64,000 bases of DNA, taken from contig NMRB01000202.1 of assembly GCA_002633025.1 (NCBI GenBank), positions 197,070 through 261,069 of the forward strand. The letters are read 5' to 3'. The translations under genes were made by a program, and so were the position numbers. The stretch is from Notospermus geniculatus (Eukaryota; Nemertea; Pilidiophora; Heteronemertea; Lineidae). Shown here piece after piece: positions 11,481 to 23,756 of the stretch. Below the pieces are notes generated by a model, which searched no databases, was not told where the DNA came from, and worked only from the letters and a program-made list of their open reading frames with translations. Within the stretch, counting starts at the first letter, position 1; every line of letters starts with the position of its first letter.

Positions 11481-11809
11481 GATCATCTCAAAATTGCTTG
11501 ATGCCCAGAGAGACGAAATTTTTTCATCTCTCTCTGGACCCCTCCCCCTCTAAATGACGAAAAAAGTCGTATGTCTGGCATCAACACTTTATTTCAGAAT
11601 TACTTGGTGTTTCTATGGAGGACCAGTAGGGTACATGATAAAACATGATAATCTTCCTATATATTGGAAGTTCTCTGGTTTCTTTCTTCTAATTTACACG
11701 TGATGCCAAAAGTTCTAAAAAAGGTGAAATTTTGGTCAGGAAAGTGCTGACCCCCTCCCCAGACGAAAAAATGTCGTCTCTCTGGGCATCAAGCAATTTT
11801 GAGATGATC
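11481..11809. repeat. Inverted repeat pair, about 60-bp arms, 200-bp spacer
   Basis: gatcatctcaaaattgcttg then atgcccagagagacga at the left is repeated inverted up to 11809. The arms extend, less perfectly, into ccctcccc blocks. Could be a transposon with long TIRs; no flanking duplication is visible. Confidence 0.8.
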
Positions 11810-12844
11810 CTGAAGCTGGAGTGAAAAGATTCTTTAGTTTTCGGTGTACTGTGTATGCATCGCGCATACATGCAGATAAGGACGCCCTGTGAACAATACA
11901 GCCCAAAGCCTTGTAACAATGAATGCCATTGGTCACGCTCTGAGTGATTCGGGCCAATCGGTGTTGACTTTGAACGGCCCAATCAGAGTCCAGGGAGTAG
12001 GAGCAGGTAATTATCTTTTCCTGTATAATGGACAGGTCATTCGTAAACTGTTATCGTTAGAAGGTGAACAACAATAAATCACTGCCAGGCCAGGAAACGT
12101 GTCTCCTGGACTTCGATAAATCACTGGACGCATCACAAGAGAGCAAAAGACAGGTATTAATTCAACGAATTAGATCGATCACCCCGATGTCCTCTTCCCC
12201 ATAATCTTCGATTATTTGTATGCGTTTCGTATCATTTGATCGGTTTGTCAGGAAAAACATCCCCGGGTTCGATTACTGCGTTTGTGAATGTGGGAGTACC
12301 TTGATGAAGAGGAAGCAGAACGCGGAGGTGTAGCTTCAAGCAACAAGGATCGCACGCAGGGAGGATCAAGCGAAAAGTAATTATCTGCTGTCTCATCGTA
12401 AGCACATGTCCTAGTTTTTTGTTGCTGACGCTCTGAAATGTGCCTCAGGACGAAGTGGTTAACACACTTGGAGCGCAGACCCACAAAATATCCAGTAAGG
12501 GTCGAATGCCCAAACCGGAAACAGGAACACCGTGGTTTTTTGACACCCATTTGAGGACAGGTACATGTTGTTACAATGTGGACAGCTGAAGACATACAAG
12601 AGTATTAGGTATAAATGACGATAGGTGTGGTGTCCTACCTCGAGTTCATTCAACTTGTTAAGTACTTTAAATGGAACAAGAATGAAGTACCCAATAGAAC
12701 AGGTCTGGACGTTAACGATCGCCTAAAATGATAGGAAATCAGAATTTAGTTCAGTTTCCATTTCTAGATTAGACATCCCTAAAAACGCAATGCGACCGTC
12801 TGAGCATCTGGCAAGCAGGAACTTTGATCGATTCAAGTTCGGAT
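11810..12844. other. Intergenic, nothing recognised
   Basis: A 115-codon minus-strand frame (12595-12248) has no recognisable domain and I do not call it a gene. Confidence 0.4.
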
Positions 12845-12950
12845 CATCCTCCCATAGCAGGGTTTTGGTCTCGCTCTTCTTCAGACGCTCGCGTACAATG
12901 TGTGAACGGATGAAGAGAAGCGAGGTAAAAACCCCTGCGATGGGAGGATA
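12845..12950. mobile_element. Foldback family FB1, copy 2
   Basis: Left catcctcccatagcagggtt, right aacccctgcgatgggaggat, with inner ggtctcgctcttcttc / gaagagaagcgagg. Same family as 4654-4744. Confidence 0.85.
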
Positions 12951-13488
12951 AATTTTAAACACGCGGCGCGGCAACAGGTGCTCATGGGCAATTACCGTTT
13001 TTCAGCAAAGAAATTGAGAAAGAAAACCTATTTGACGCAGATGGGGATTATGTGGCGTAGACAAATGCAATGTCACCGAATGGAACAGCAAGTCGGAGTG
13101 TTATACGAACTGGTTTTTCAGACTTGTTCAATGTTTTATGCTCCCCTGGCCATTTGTTGCTGCTGATCTGATTAACCACTTGGAGCTCTCAGACACGGAA
13201 TCTCGTCCTCGCCAGCTCTTAATGAGGCTGGGCTAGACGCAAGGGACAGGACAGCGATACCAAGTTAATGGAATGTTCTGACCTCTGAACGCAGAAGCAG
13301 AGGCAATTTGTTCACTTATCAGCCAAGGAGTGCCGTCTTTATTTAGAAAAGCAGTGAGGACAATGGGAAACAGTCATGTTGGTTGAAAAGGCAGCACCTC
13401 AAACACAAGTGCATACAACGCATTTACTGAATGACGTAAAATTTCTGTTCGGGTTCCTCACGAGGATCACTATCATTAACCCGCAGGT
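12951..13488. other. Intergenic, nothing recognised
   Basis: No gene or repeat supported. Confidence 0.4.
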
Positions 13489-13736
13489 CAGGGACATTAT
13501 TCACAAAGCCGCCGTGATTGTGTGACCTTATTCACGAAGCTCTCGTAACATTACGAAGTGCGCAAACTATGGTCCTTTTGCGGGCAACCTATTGTTCACT
13601 ATCAGCCTGACAAAAGATTTGCGTAAAGTAACAGGAGCCTTGTGAATAAAAAGATCCTTGAACAATAGGTCGCCCGCAAATGAACAATAGTTTACTACAC
13701 CGTAAACATACGACGGCTTCGTGAATAAGGTCCCTG
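13489..13736. mobile_element. Foldback element with CAGGGAC..TTATTCACRAAGCC ends
   Basis: Left cagggacattattcacaaag and right cttcgtgaataaggtccctg pair over about 25 bp. A second internal end gaccttattcacgaagc (about 13526) and an internal inverted pair gcgggc(a)acctattgttca / gaacaataggtcgcccgc suggest a nested or rearranged copy. Confidence 0.65.
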
Positions 13737-16570
13737 TGCTTTATTCTGTTCATTGGAGCCCCGCTTGTAATGCATCCAAATCAGAACCGAGTCCCTAAGC
13801 CCAACAGTTACCCATCTCCAGCGTTCAGGATTACTCCAGGGGACTCGCATGTTTCTGTTCGATTTAGCAGCCAACTCAACCGTGGGTATTCTTCCACCAA
13901 ACTTTCATATCTACAAGTATCCAAGACGGAGCACCGCATTGAGATGCATGTCCCGCGGACCGGAAGGTTCGCCAAGCCCCATTGATTTTTTGGCAAAGTA
14001 AACCTGTCACTGCAGTCGTGAGCTGTCCTCGGCTCATATTGATCACCCTCGTAGTTCGTGGATTTTGTTTGCATAAGACACCCACAATCTAAAACCGGCA
14101 ACAAGAACCGACTCTCAAGAGTCAAGAAATACATTTGTGCAGCATGTTGACGGAGAGAGATGGGAAAAGAACCTACATACATTTGAGTGACAATACACAC
14201 CACGTATCATATATCATATATTTATGCTAATATTCAACGTTACTTGTCCGAGTTGCATTTATCGGAGAGACGTAAAGGAAACGTCCCCCACCAAGAAGGC
14301 ACTAGGATTCAGCGTTTTATTTAAATGTTTGCTTCTGTTGAATAAGTCGGTTCTTGTACCTCTGGTCGATAGACCTTTTAGAGGAGACGTGAACGGCAAG
14401 TCCACCAAGAAGGCACTTCTAGACGATTGTCCCAGCACCAGTGACTTTTCTGAAAGTGCAAGAAGGCTAAATGCATCATGGGGAACTATAAACTAAGGAC
14501 GTCGCTTGATGAAATTTCAAGCCCAAGTTGACAGCCAGTGCATGTAAATATCTTTTTATTCATTTACATAAAGTCCATTTTGCCAATATCTACACAACTG
14601 AGAATCCAAAGACGTTTTCTATTTGACACCAACAGTTTGCTGGTTTGAGTCGATAGAAGCAATTTTCCCCAAACCCTTGGAATCTCAAGTAGCATTGAGA
14701 GCAACTACTCCGATGGTTTGGATGGCGTTTAGTTATTGTATTACAAGTTCGTTGCCAACAAGGTTGGGAATTTATTTCATAATTTTATCAGGCTGATTGA
14801 GATGTAGCTGATGCCATCTAACCGTCATGTTCATCGATAACCTGCATCATCGACACATTCCGGGAATGTTTCCCAGTGCTTTCGAAGAAGATGACGCCTA
14901 TCCATCATCAAGGAAGTCGAGTTGATTGCTCACGTCACGGTGATATTAAATCACGCGCGATTTAATGTCGTGTGATGTCATGGAGGCCACCTTGTTTTTC
15001 ACCCATCAGCGTGCCCATCCTCACTACACGGCCGCCTCGGAATGTTGGCCCGTCATGTCTACCGACGAAGAAGAACAAACTTTGTTCAATTACACCTTCT
15101 CTTCCGGGAAATCTGTCAACCAAATCACGTTTGCTGTCACAATATTTTCTCTTAATAACTTCTCCCGTCGGGAAATCCAACTCGGCGATCCTGGTGCCTG
15201 AGCTGTCATTCCTCAGCAGTGTTGTCAGCACGAGTTGGTTCTACCTTCTCTTGGCGTCTCCGGTAGCATAAAAATTTCTTCTCGCGAAAAAGACCGCTGA
15301 GGAAGTGTCAGGTTCTTTCCCTACGGACTGCCGGGATCGTCGTCCTCGGCAACAACTACAGCACACTGACATTGTACATCCTTGTATTAGGTGTGTCGGC
15401 GCAAGCAGCACTTCGCGGCGAACATCAGGTGCAGTAATGGGCGTCACCCTTCTAAGCATATTCTCTTGCCAAGGGAGTAGAGTTGAAGGCAAACGGCTCT
15501 TTTCGGATTAGCCAATAACAAAGGGGATAACATGCCTTGGACTTAGTTGGCGAATCACCGGTCTCGTCTGTTTCGTCATTGGTTGGACGATGGGGCAAGC
15601 TTGGTCCTCTCAACAATTCTCCGGTGTACGAACCTCCTATCCGAACCTCTGTATCCGAAGTACATAATAAACCCGGCATCCTGTTCCGACATAATAGCCA
15701 AATAGTCAATTAGTTCATCATCAGCCGAGATGTTAAAAAGGATGGCCAGAGGCAGATCCTTCTCCAATTCCCATTACGCCGAGTGAGTGTCTGGCGGCCA
15801 AGCGATCCAACCGGGCCAGAAACCACGTAATAATTGCCAGGCATCGAGCAATGTGCCACGGTTATTGGATCTGAGAAGTTCACAAATGCGGTTAGTATGC
15901 TCAGCATCACGTCCCTTGTGGGTGTACCCGATGACTTTTCAGCATTAAAAACAATATTCCGTATTCATTATTCTAGCTCACTGATTTAAATTCATGAATA
16001 GATTTTTTAATTTCTTCGCATCTCTTCGTGCGTCTCAAGGGCCATCTCATTCGGATCCACAAGATCCCAGTTTCTCATCAGTACCAATGTTTGTCGTGCC
16101 GAGCTTCGGTTCGGTTTTCGTCAGTCGCATAGCTATCTTCCCACAAACTCAGCACTCGGGTATGGCGATGAGTCCGAACACCAGGGTGCCCTGGATGACG
16201 TAGTTTATAAGGCTTATCCTCCATTTTGTCGGTACAGCTGTCTTAGTGAGTCTGATCAGGCAAGGTAGAAATGTCTACCTCCACGGTCTGATCCATTTCT
16301 GCTTCCAGAGTATTATTGACTGTCTTTGATCAACCTTTGCCTCTGTCACAGAGCGACGGATAATCGAACGCGAGAATTGCTCTCCCCAAGCATAAGGGAT
16401 GCATTTATCATAAGTAATGTACACATAGACCTTGCAGCGTATACCTTGGGGGTCGATAGATTGATCATTTGACAGAAACAGACGATTGTAATATCACGGA
16501 TGTCATCTGGCTTTTCGCTGAAAGCCATATTTCGCTTCGTTGCCGACGTATTCGTTGCTGCATATTGTTT
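13737..16570. other. Intergenic, 2.8 kb without a supported gene
   Basis: The longest frame is 131 codons on the minus strand (14203-13808), no domain recognised. A plus frame at 14224-14496 contains a short internal repeat (ccaccaagaaggcact twice) but nothing familiar. Confidence 0.4.
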
Positions 16571-18258
16571 AGCTATGGGGTTTGTTTTTAACAGTACGCC
16601 CATCTACGCTTTCATAATGTCAGAATTCGATATGCATGTACATGTACTTGCAACAGGAGCTGACGTTAACCGCTAATTTTTTCGGCATTTCACACGTTGA
16701 ACAAATCTCTAACGTCAAATAGCCTCAGGGGACCGGTAATTTCGCTGCATGATGCCTTCATTGCAACAGTTGTCGCACACTGTTGCAATGTATCGGAATT
16801 TTAGCAGAGATGTCCGTTGTTTCAAGAAATGCTGCATGGACGAGAAAATTCTTGTACATTTTTATGTTTGAGGGTTGTCGGATGCAAAATCATTGGTTCA
16901 TATTCTCTGACCGTTTCCCTCAGCCAATCAGCACAATCGTTACTGAGTAACAAAAAGCGCTCTGATTGGTTCCCATGTTTTTGCATTGTCAGTGGTGATT
17001 TCAACCACAATGGTCAGTTTGCTGTGACTTCCAGTCAGATTGCAATCGTTCAACTTTCACCGGGCACGAATCAAGGTGAGGATTCGTTTTTCTTAAATGG
17101 AAAACATCTAAACAAGAAACCTTGTTTGCAGTTGATTTATTATCAACAAGAATGGGGGATTATGGGCTCTTCGTAATCACATTCTGGCTGGTTTGCTATG
17201 TTTCTTCATGAAAGTGAATTAGCGAGATGGAAATTAACCATTAAAAAGAAGCCATGGAGCGGGAGGAACAAATGGGACATTAATCTAGATTCTCACCGGA
17301 TGTCTCACTGGCTGCTCGAACCCTCCCGATGTAGACCCCGGACGCCGTCAAGAGACGCTCTGTCCCGCTAACCGCCGCCAGAATGCAGACCCGGAGACGC
17401 AGTCATGAGACATTAGCTATGGGGTTTGTTTTTAACAGTACGCCCATCTACGCTTTCATAATGTCAGAATTCGATATGCACGCACGTACAGGTACATGTA
17501 CATGCACTTGCAACAGGAGCTGACGTTAACCGCTAATTTTTTCGGCATTTCACACGTTGAACAAATCTCTAACGTCAAATAGCCTCAGGGGACCGGTAAT
17601 TTCGCTGCATGATGCCTTCATTGCAACAGTTGTTGCAAACTGTTGCAATGTATCGGAATTTTAGCAGAGATGTCCGTTGTTTCAAGAAATGCTGCATGGA
17701 CGAGAAAGTTCTTGTACGTTTTTATGTTTGAGGGTTGTCGGATGCAAAATCATTGGTTCATATTCTCTGACCGTTTCCCTCAGCCAATCAGCGCAATCGT
17801 TATTGAGTAACAAGCGCTCTGATTGGTTCCCACGTTTTTGCATTCGCCAGTGGTGATTTCAACCACAATGGTCAGTTTGCTGTTACTTCCAGTCAGATTA
17901 CAATCGTTCAACTTTCACCGGGCACGAATCACGGTGAGGATTCGTTTTTCTTAATTGGAAAACATCTAAACAAGAGAACCTTGTTTGCAGTTGATTTATT
18001 ATCAACAGGAATGCAGGATTATGGGCTCTTCTTAATCACATTCTGGCTGGTTCGCTATGTTTCTTCATGAAAGTGAATTAGCGAGATGGAAATTAACCAT
18101 TAAAAAGAAGCCATGGAACGGGAGGAACAAATGGGACATCAATCTAGATTCTCACCGTATGTCTCACTGGCTGCTCGAACCCTCCCGATGTAGACCCCGG
18201 ACGCCGTCAAGAGACGCTCTGTCCCGCTAACCGCCGCCAGAATGCAGACCCGGAGACG
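16571..18258. repeat. 844-bp tandem duplication (16571-17414 / 17415-18258)
   Basis: agctatggggtttgttttta starts both copies. They stay colinear with only scattered substitutions and small indels through gtagaccccggacgccgtca. No gene is recognised in either copy. Confidence 0.9.
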
Positions 18259-18372
18259 CAGTCACGAGACGCCCTGTCTGTCCCGCTGACCGCCGCCAGA
18301 ATGCAGACACGGAGACGCAGTCATGAGACGCTCTGGCCCGCTGACCGCCGCCAGAATGCAGAAACGGAGATG
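18192..18372. repeat. About 56-bp minisatellite at the right end of the duplication
   Basis: The unit carries cccgctgaccgccgccagaa then tgcagacacggagacgcagt. Three units in a row occur here and one at 17350-17410, so the array is longer in the second copy. Confidence 0.8.
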
Positions 18373-18849
18373 CACAGTCAGTGAGAGTTGGTCAGAAGTA
18401 AAAACTCGACCACGACCAGGGTATAGTCAGTGTAGCATGTCAACTAAAGTATCTTCGATAGCACGTCACGGACCATCCGGAGGCGGTTTCGTTTTTCACA
18501 TCCTTTGGATGCGGCAGGTCATTATTCCCTGAGTGGCCAGGTGAGAGGGTCACAGCTTCGTAGCCGAGTCTCCCATCAGCTGAGATGAGTTCATATCAAG
18601 GATAGGTCAGCTTTTAGCAGCCATATGGAGCTGACAGGAGGAGGGCGTAGGGAAAAGGAAGGTTAGGCCACTTCATAATGTTTCATTTTTCTATGGGGGA
18701 TGGGATATAACACATGGTTCCATGACAAGGAAACCGCCGTGAGCTCAGGTTTTCCGAGCGAAATCCAGCCTCCCTTTGCCTTTGGATTTCATTTCATGCG
18801 CTAGCATTCGAAATTTGTTATTGGTTCCAATGCACGCCCAAGGGAGTAA

Positions 18850-19088
18850 AGGGCCGTTTTGACGGGCGTTTTTATCGCCGCGATAATCGCCACTTTTTTA
18901 ACGCTCAGTAAAAACCGATATCGCTCCGTAGGTCGATCGACTGTTGATCGAGTTTTACCATGGCTTTTTTCTCTCGTTGGCGATGCCACCCGCTGTTGGC
19001 GTTTTTGGGGTTTTGACGGGCGTTTTGGATGCGATATCGCCAACCGCGTTAAAATCGCCGCGAAGTAAACGCCCGTCAAATCGGCCCT
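18850..19088. mobile_element. 239-bp MITE with TAA duplication, absent from the paralogous copy
   Basis: TIRs agggccgttttgacgggcg and agggccgatttgacgggcg differ at one base. taa flanks both ends (18847-18849, 19089-19091). The second duplicate has a single taa at 21231-21233 and no insertion, which demonstrates a 3-bp TSD and points to PIF/Harbinger-type transposition. It lies inside the TIR of another foldback element (FB2). Confidence 0.92.
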
Positions 19089-19251
19089 TAAGAAATAAAA
19101 ATGGGAAATAAGAAGTGGGAAATTTTGGAATTTTGCGCGAATTTTCTCCCATTTTTTGAGAAATTCAAAAATTCGCGCAAAAATTCCAAAATTTCCCACT
19201 TCTTATGTTCCACTTTTATTTCTTACTCCCTTGCCCGAAAATATCCGTTTG

Positions 19252-19379
19252 AAGGCCAATTCATACTTCTACACAGGCTATTTACGAAACGGAATATCCT
19301 TTGTTTGGAACTAGCATGGCGAGAAATAACAAAAGCATTTTCCGCTCGGCATACTGGTCGGCGCGTAAGTTGGCCCTTA
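19252..19379. mobile_element. MITE family M, copy 2
   Basis: Begins ggccaattcatacttctaca, with inner tttgtttggaactagc and caaaagcattttccgc, and ends with an inverted terminus truncated at gtaagttggccc. The duplicate is at 21403-21530. Confidence 0.75.
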
Positions 19380-19961
19380 CCATGCTTACACACCGTGAAC
19401 CGATCGTTCAGAGTCGTTCGTTGATGTTTGATTGCCAATCTCGTTTGCTTGCTACTTTTACGCTACATTAAATTCGTTTTGATTCGTTGCATTCAAGTCG
19501 TGCTATGTAAATTAATAACTCAATACATGAGACGTCAATCTAATTCTTCGATTTTCAATTTAACTCGAAGGTTAAAATACTCTGCACTTAAAGTGAAAAT
19601 ATTCGATCGAGACCTCGGTGTCGAATGCCATTATTAGCTTTATCATAGACCATGTCTTTATACAGACAACTTCACGGGCAATTCGTCATGTACCGCCAGA
19701 GGAAATCGAAGCCACCAGAGGAACACGATGCGAGCAATTACGGTTGAGTCGCCAACGCAAATCGAACCAGCGTCTCTGAGGTGCACTAACGTGGGCTGAC
19801 GATTCAATTTGTGCCAAAATGTCACTCCGCCGGAACCAGGCTGCAAACCAATACTCTGGCACCGAAGGCCCTCAGCAGTTTTCCCTCTTTCACAACAGAG
19901 GGCCTAAATTGGCTGGTTCGGGACGGTTTTATTTAGTACAGAATTTCGAACTTCCAAATAC

Positions 19962-20236
19962 CAATTCATACTTCAGCTACGCCGTTCGTGCAAAACGGAA
20001 AATGCTTTGTTTGGAACCAGCGGGGCGAAAATAACAAAGGCATTTTCCGTTCCGCATGAGACATATTGAAGAAGTATAAATTGGCTCTATAAGCATAACG
20101 GAGTAAAGGACAATTCATACTTCCTCGCCAGGCTGTAGTGGAACGGAAAATCTTTTGTTATTTCTCGCAACGCTGGTTCCAAACAAAGCATTTCCGCCCC
20201 GCCGACTGGTCGGCGTGGAAGTATGAATTGGCCCTT
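19962..20236. mobile_element. Two adjacent MITE family M copies
   Basis: 19962-20085 and 20107-20236 both have aattcatacttc ends, the aaaatgctttgtttggaacc block and the inverted agtat(a/g)aattggc terminus. Confidence 0.75.
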
Positions 20237-20586
20237 ACTGGCAATACAAAGAGAAGTGATAGAATAATGTCATTTCTTTCGACGTGTGAGCCTTTTATTC
20301 TGCATGGTGAACTACACAGTTTTACCTTTAACTAGGTTTCGTCCCGAGAAGCAAATTCACAAGGGGATTTCTTGCCATCATTGGTGATCCATCACTTTCG
20401 CGTCGATTGAAATTAAGAGACCGCTGTGTCAGCGCTCAGAGTCTAATCACGGCAGCATTGATTACATCGAACTGCTTCGGCACTAATTAGCTGAGCTTAT
20501 AGAGGTTCGTCAAATCATAGACCCTGCTAAGAAATCAACATGGCTTTCCAACAGATGTAGGCCAATATATCATACGGATGATCATT

Positions 20587-20690
20587 GATAGTCCAGTGGT
20601 TATTACGTCCGCTTAGCAAGCGGCAGGTCCCCGGTCAATCATCCGGCTCTTTAGTCTGTCGCATGGGGCCTTTGCAAAGGCAAGTAAAAG
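20587..20690 (+). repeat. tRNA-derived SINE fragment
   Basis: gtccagtggttattacgtcc resembles a tRNA A-box region. ggtccccggtcaatcatccg is a degenerate B box in the right register. A copy is at 22724-22805 in the duplicated segment. Not a functional tRNA. Confidence 0.55.
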
Positions 20691-20868
20691 ACAACATCCA
20701 AGTGAGGAACTTGAGTAACTTGAGATGGCCTATTCCTTACTCACCAGGGCCAAAAATGCTTTGGAATGGCCTGATGTCATTGCTTTCAACTCCTCTCGTG
20801 CTGCATGTACCGGAGTTTTACCGGTACTTGACTAGCGTGACAAAATAATGCCAGGGGTTGTCACTTAG

Positions 20869-22970
20869 AGGCGGTTTCGTTTTTCACATCCTTTGGATGC
20901 GGCAGGTCATTACTCCCTGAGTGGCCAGGTGAGAGGGTCACAGCTCCGAGTCTCCCATCAGCTGAGATGAGTTCATATCAAGGATAGGTCAGCTTTTAGC
21001 AGCCATATGGAGCTGACAGGAGGAGGGCGTAGGGAAAAGGAAGGTTAGGCCACTTCATAATGTTCCATTTTTCTATGGGGGTAGGGTATAACACATATGG
21101 TTCCATGACAAGGAAAACCGCCGTGAGCTCAGGTTTTCCGAGCGAAATCCAGCCTCCCTTTGCCTTTGGATTTCATTTCATGCACTAGCATTCGAAACTT
21201 GTTATTGGTTCCAATGCACGCCCAAGGGAGTAAGAAATAAAAATGGAAAATAGATGTAAGAAGTGGGAAATTTTGGAATTTTGCGCGAATTTTCTCCCAA
21301 TTTGAGAAATTGAAAAATTCGCGCCGAATTCCAAAATTTCCCACTTCTTATAGTTCCACTTTTATTTATCTTACTCCCTTGCCCGAAAATATCCGTTTGA
21401 AGGCCAATTCATACTTCTACACAGGCTATTTGCGGAATGGAAAATGCTTTGTTTGGAATCAGCGTGGCGAGAAATAACAAAAGCATTTTCCGCTCGGCAT
21501 ACTGGTCGGCGCGTAAGTATGAATTGGCCCTTACCATGCTTACACACCGTGAACCGATCGTTCAGATTCGTTCGTTGATGTTTGATTGCCAATCTTGTTT
21601 GCTTGCTACTTTAACGCTACATTAAATTCGTTTTGATTCGTTGCATTCAAGTCGTGCTATGTAAATTAATAACTCAATACATGAGACGTCAATCTAATTC
21701 TTCGATTTTCAATTTAACTCGAAGGTTAAAATACTCTGCACTTAAAGTGAAAATATTCGATCGAGACCTCGGTGTCGAATGCCATTATTAGCTTTATCAT
21801 AGACCATGTCTTTATACAGACAACTTCACGGGCAATTCGTCATGTACCGCCAGAGGAAATCGAAGCCACCAGAGGAATACGATGCGAGCAATTACGGTTG
21901 AGTCGCCAACGCAAATCGAACCAGCGTCTCTGAGGTGCACTAACGTGGGCTGACGATTCAATTTGTGCCAAAATGTCAATCCGCCGGAACCAGGCTGCGA
22001 ACCAATACTCTGGCACCGAAGGCCCTCAGCAGTTTTCCCTCTTTCACAACAGAGGGCCTAAATTGGCTGGCTTGGGACGGTTTAGTACAGAGTTTCGAAC
22101 TTCCAAATACCAATTCATACTTCAGCCACGCCGTTCGTGCAAAACGGAAAATGCTTTGTTTGGAACCAGCGGGGCGAAAATAATAAAGGCATTTCCGTTC
22201 CGCATGAGACATATTGAAGAAGTATAAATTGGCTCTATAAGCATAACGGAGTAAAGGACAATTCATACTTCCTCGCCAGGCTGTAGTGGAACGGAAAATC
22301 TTTTGTTATTTCTCGCAACGCTGGTTCCAAACAAAGCATTTCCGCCCCGCCGACTGGTCGTCGTGGAAGTATGAATTGGCCCTTTCTACTGGCAAAGAGA
22401 AGCGATAGAATAATGTCATTTCTTTCGACGTGTGAGCCTTTTATTCTGCATGGTGAACTACACAGTTTTACCTTTAACTAGGTTTCGTCCCGAGAAGCAA
22501 ATTCACAACGGGATTTCTTGCCATCATTGGTGATCCATCACTTTCGCGTCGATTGAAATTAAGAGACCGCTGTGTCAGCGCTCAGAGTCTAATCACAGCA
22601 GCATTGATTACATCGAACTGCTTCGGCACTAATAGAGGTTCGTCAAATCATAGACCCTGCTAAGAAATCAACATGGCTTTCCAACAGATGTAGGCCAATA
22701 TATCATACGGATGATCACTGATGGTCCAGTGGTTATTACGTCCGCTTAGCAAGCGGCAGGTCCCCGGTCAATCATCCGGCTCTTTAGTCCGTCGCATGGG
22801 GCCTTTACATCCAAGTGAGTAGCTTGAGATGGTCTATTCCTTACTCACCAGGGCCAAAAATGCTTTGGAATGGCCTGATGTCATTGATTTCAACTCCTCT
22901 CGTGCTGCATGTACCGGAGTTTTACCGGTACTTGACTAGCGTGACAAAATAATGCCAGGGGTTGTCACTT
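20869..22970. repeat. Tandem duplication, copy B
   Basis: Partner of 18481-20868. It carries the MITE M copies (21403-21530, 22108-22237, 22258-22383) and the SINE fragment, but not the 239-bp MITE. Confidence 0.92.
21223..21381. mobile_element. Foldback family FB2 (AAGGGAGTAAGAAATAAAA)
   Basis: Arms cccaagggagtaagaaataa and inverse, continuing gaagtgggaaattttggaat. The intact copy is here. The copy-A version is split by the MITE at 18850. Related copies are at 37223-37404 (cut by a duplication junction) and 39417-39684. Confidence 0.8.
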
Positions 22971-23534
22971 CAAAGAAAATTGTAAGTGAATTAAATTTGA
23001 CGCGAATTCGAAATTGGAATTGGAACACATTTCAAAGGAATCCCCAAAGAGTAGAAGATTCAACCTTGAGATCTCGCCCATATTGGTAGATGCCCATTGA
23101 GTGTCGCCCGATTCAGATGAGTTCTAATGAGCCGTAGAAGACAAATGGCGATGGTAAGGGTTGTTAAATATTCAATACCATTTATGGGCAATTTTCTAAA
23201 TGGATCTGGTGGTGAGTTATTGGATCGCCGGGGGCGTGACGGGACGACTGGGAAGACTTGGGATCCGCAATAGGAGTGAATCACTGGTAAATTACATATT
23301 GAAAGTGTCCGTTTGAAGTTTGCGAAAGGATACGTGTGCACTCACTACGATTTCGTATAATAATTGTTTCGAACTGGCTTTGACCTTACGCCCTGTCACT
23401 TTCTTCTGCACCTATACCCGACACGGGCGACTCATTCTGAGGTAATCAGCATAAAGAACCATTGATTACCTCAGCATTAAGAACCACTGAGGTAATCAGT
23501 GGTTGGTAATCAGTGGTTCTTAATTGCTGGCTTA
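22971..23534. other. Intergenic, small inverted repeats
   Basis: 23437-23525 holds several direct and inverted copies of gaggtaatca and ggttctta. No gene recognised. Confidence 0.5.
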
Positions 23535-23684
23535 AGCTAGGCGCACATTGCGGCAAATCTCGATGCGGCAGGGGTGTTTTTAAAGTCGACTGACCCGAAT
23601 AAATGACGAGTCGACAGCGTTGGGTCAGTCAACTTTAAAAACACCCCTACCGCATCGAGATTTGCCGCACATGTGCGCCTAGCT
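23535..23684. mobile_element. Palindromic MITE, TTA target duplication
   Basis: Arms agctaggcgcacattgcggc and the inverse pair over about 60 bp through aaatctcgatgcggcagggg. tta flanks both sides (23532-23534, 23685-23687). PIF/Harbinger-like by TSD. Confidence 0.85.
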
Positions 23685-23756
23685 TTACTCCGTCACTGCG
23701 TACAAATGTGTGCGGTGACGAAAGGAGCGAGCTCTTAGAACCTCTGATATTCTCAT

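Larger units (their letters stand above)
18481..20868. repeat. Tandem duplication, copy A (partner 20869-22970)
   Basis: aggcggtttcgtttttcaca starts each copy and gccaggggttgtcactt ends each. Copy A is 2388 bp and copy B 2102 bp; most of the difference is a 239-bp MITE plus its 3-bp TSD, present only in A. No conserved gene inside. Confidence 0.92.

Noticed and set aside
13808-14203. 131-codon minus-strand open frame
   Set aside because: No domain, no splice or promoter signals, and overlapping frames on both strands.
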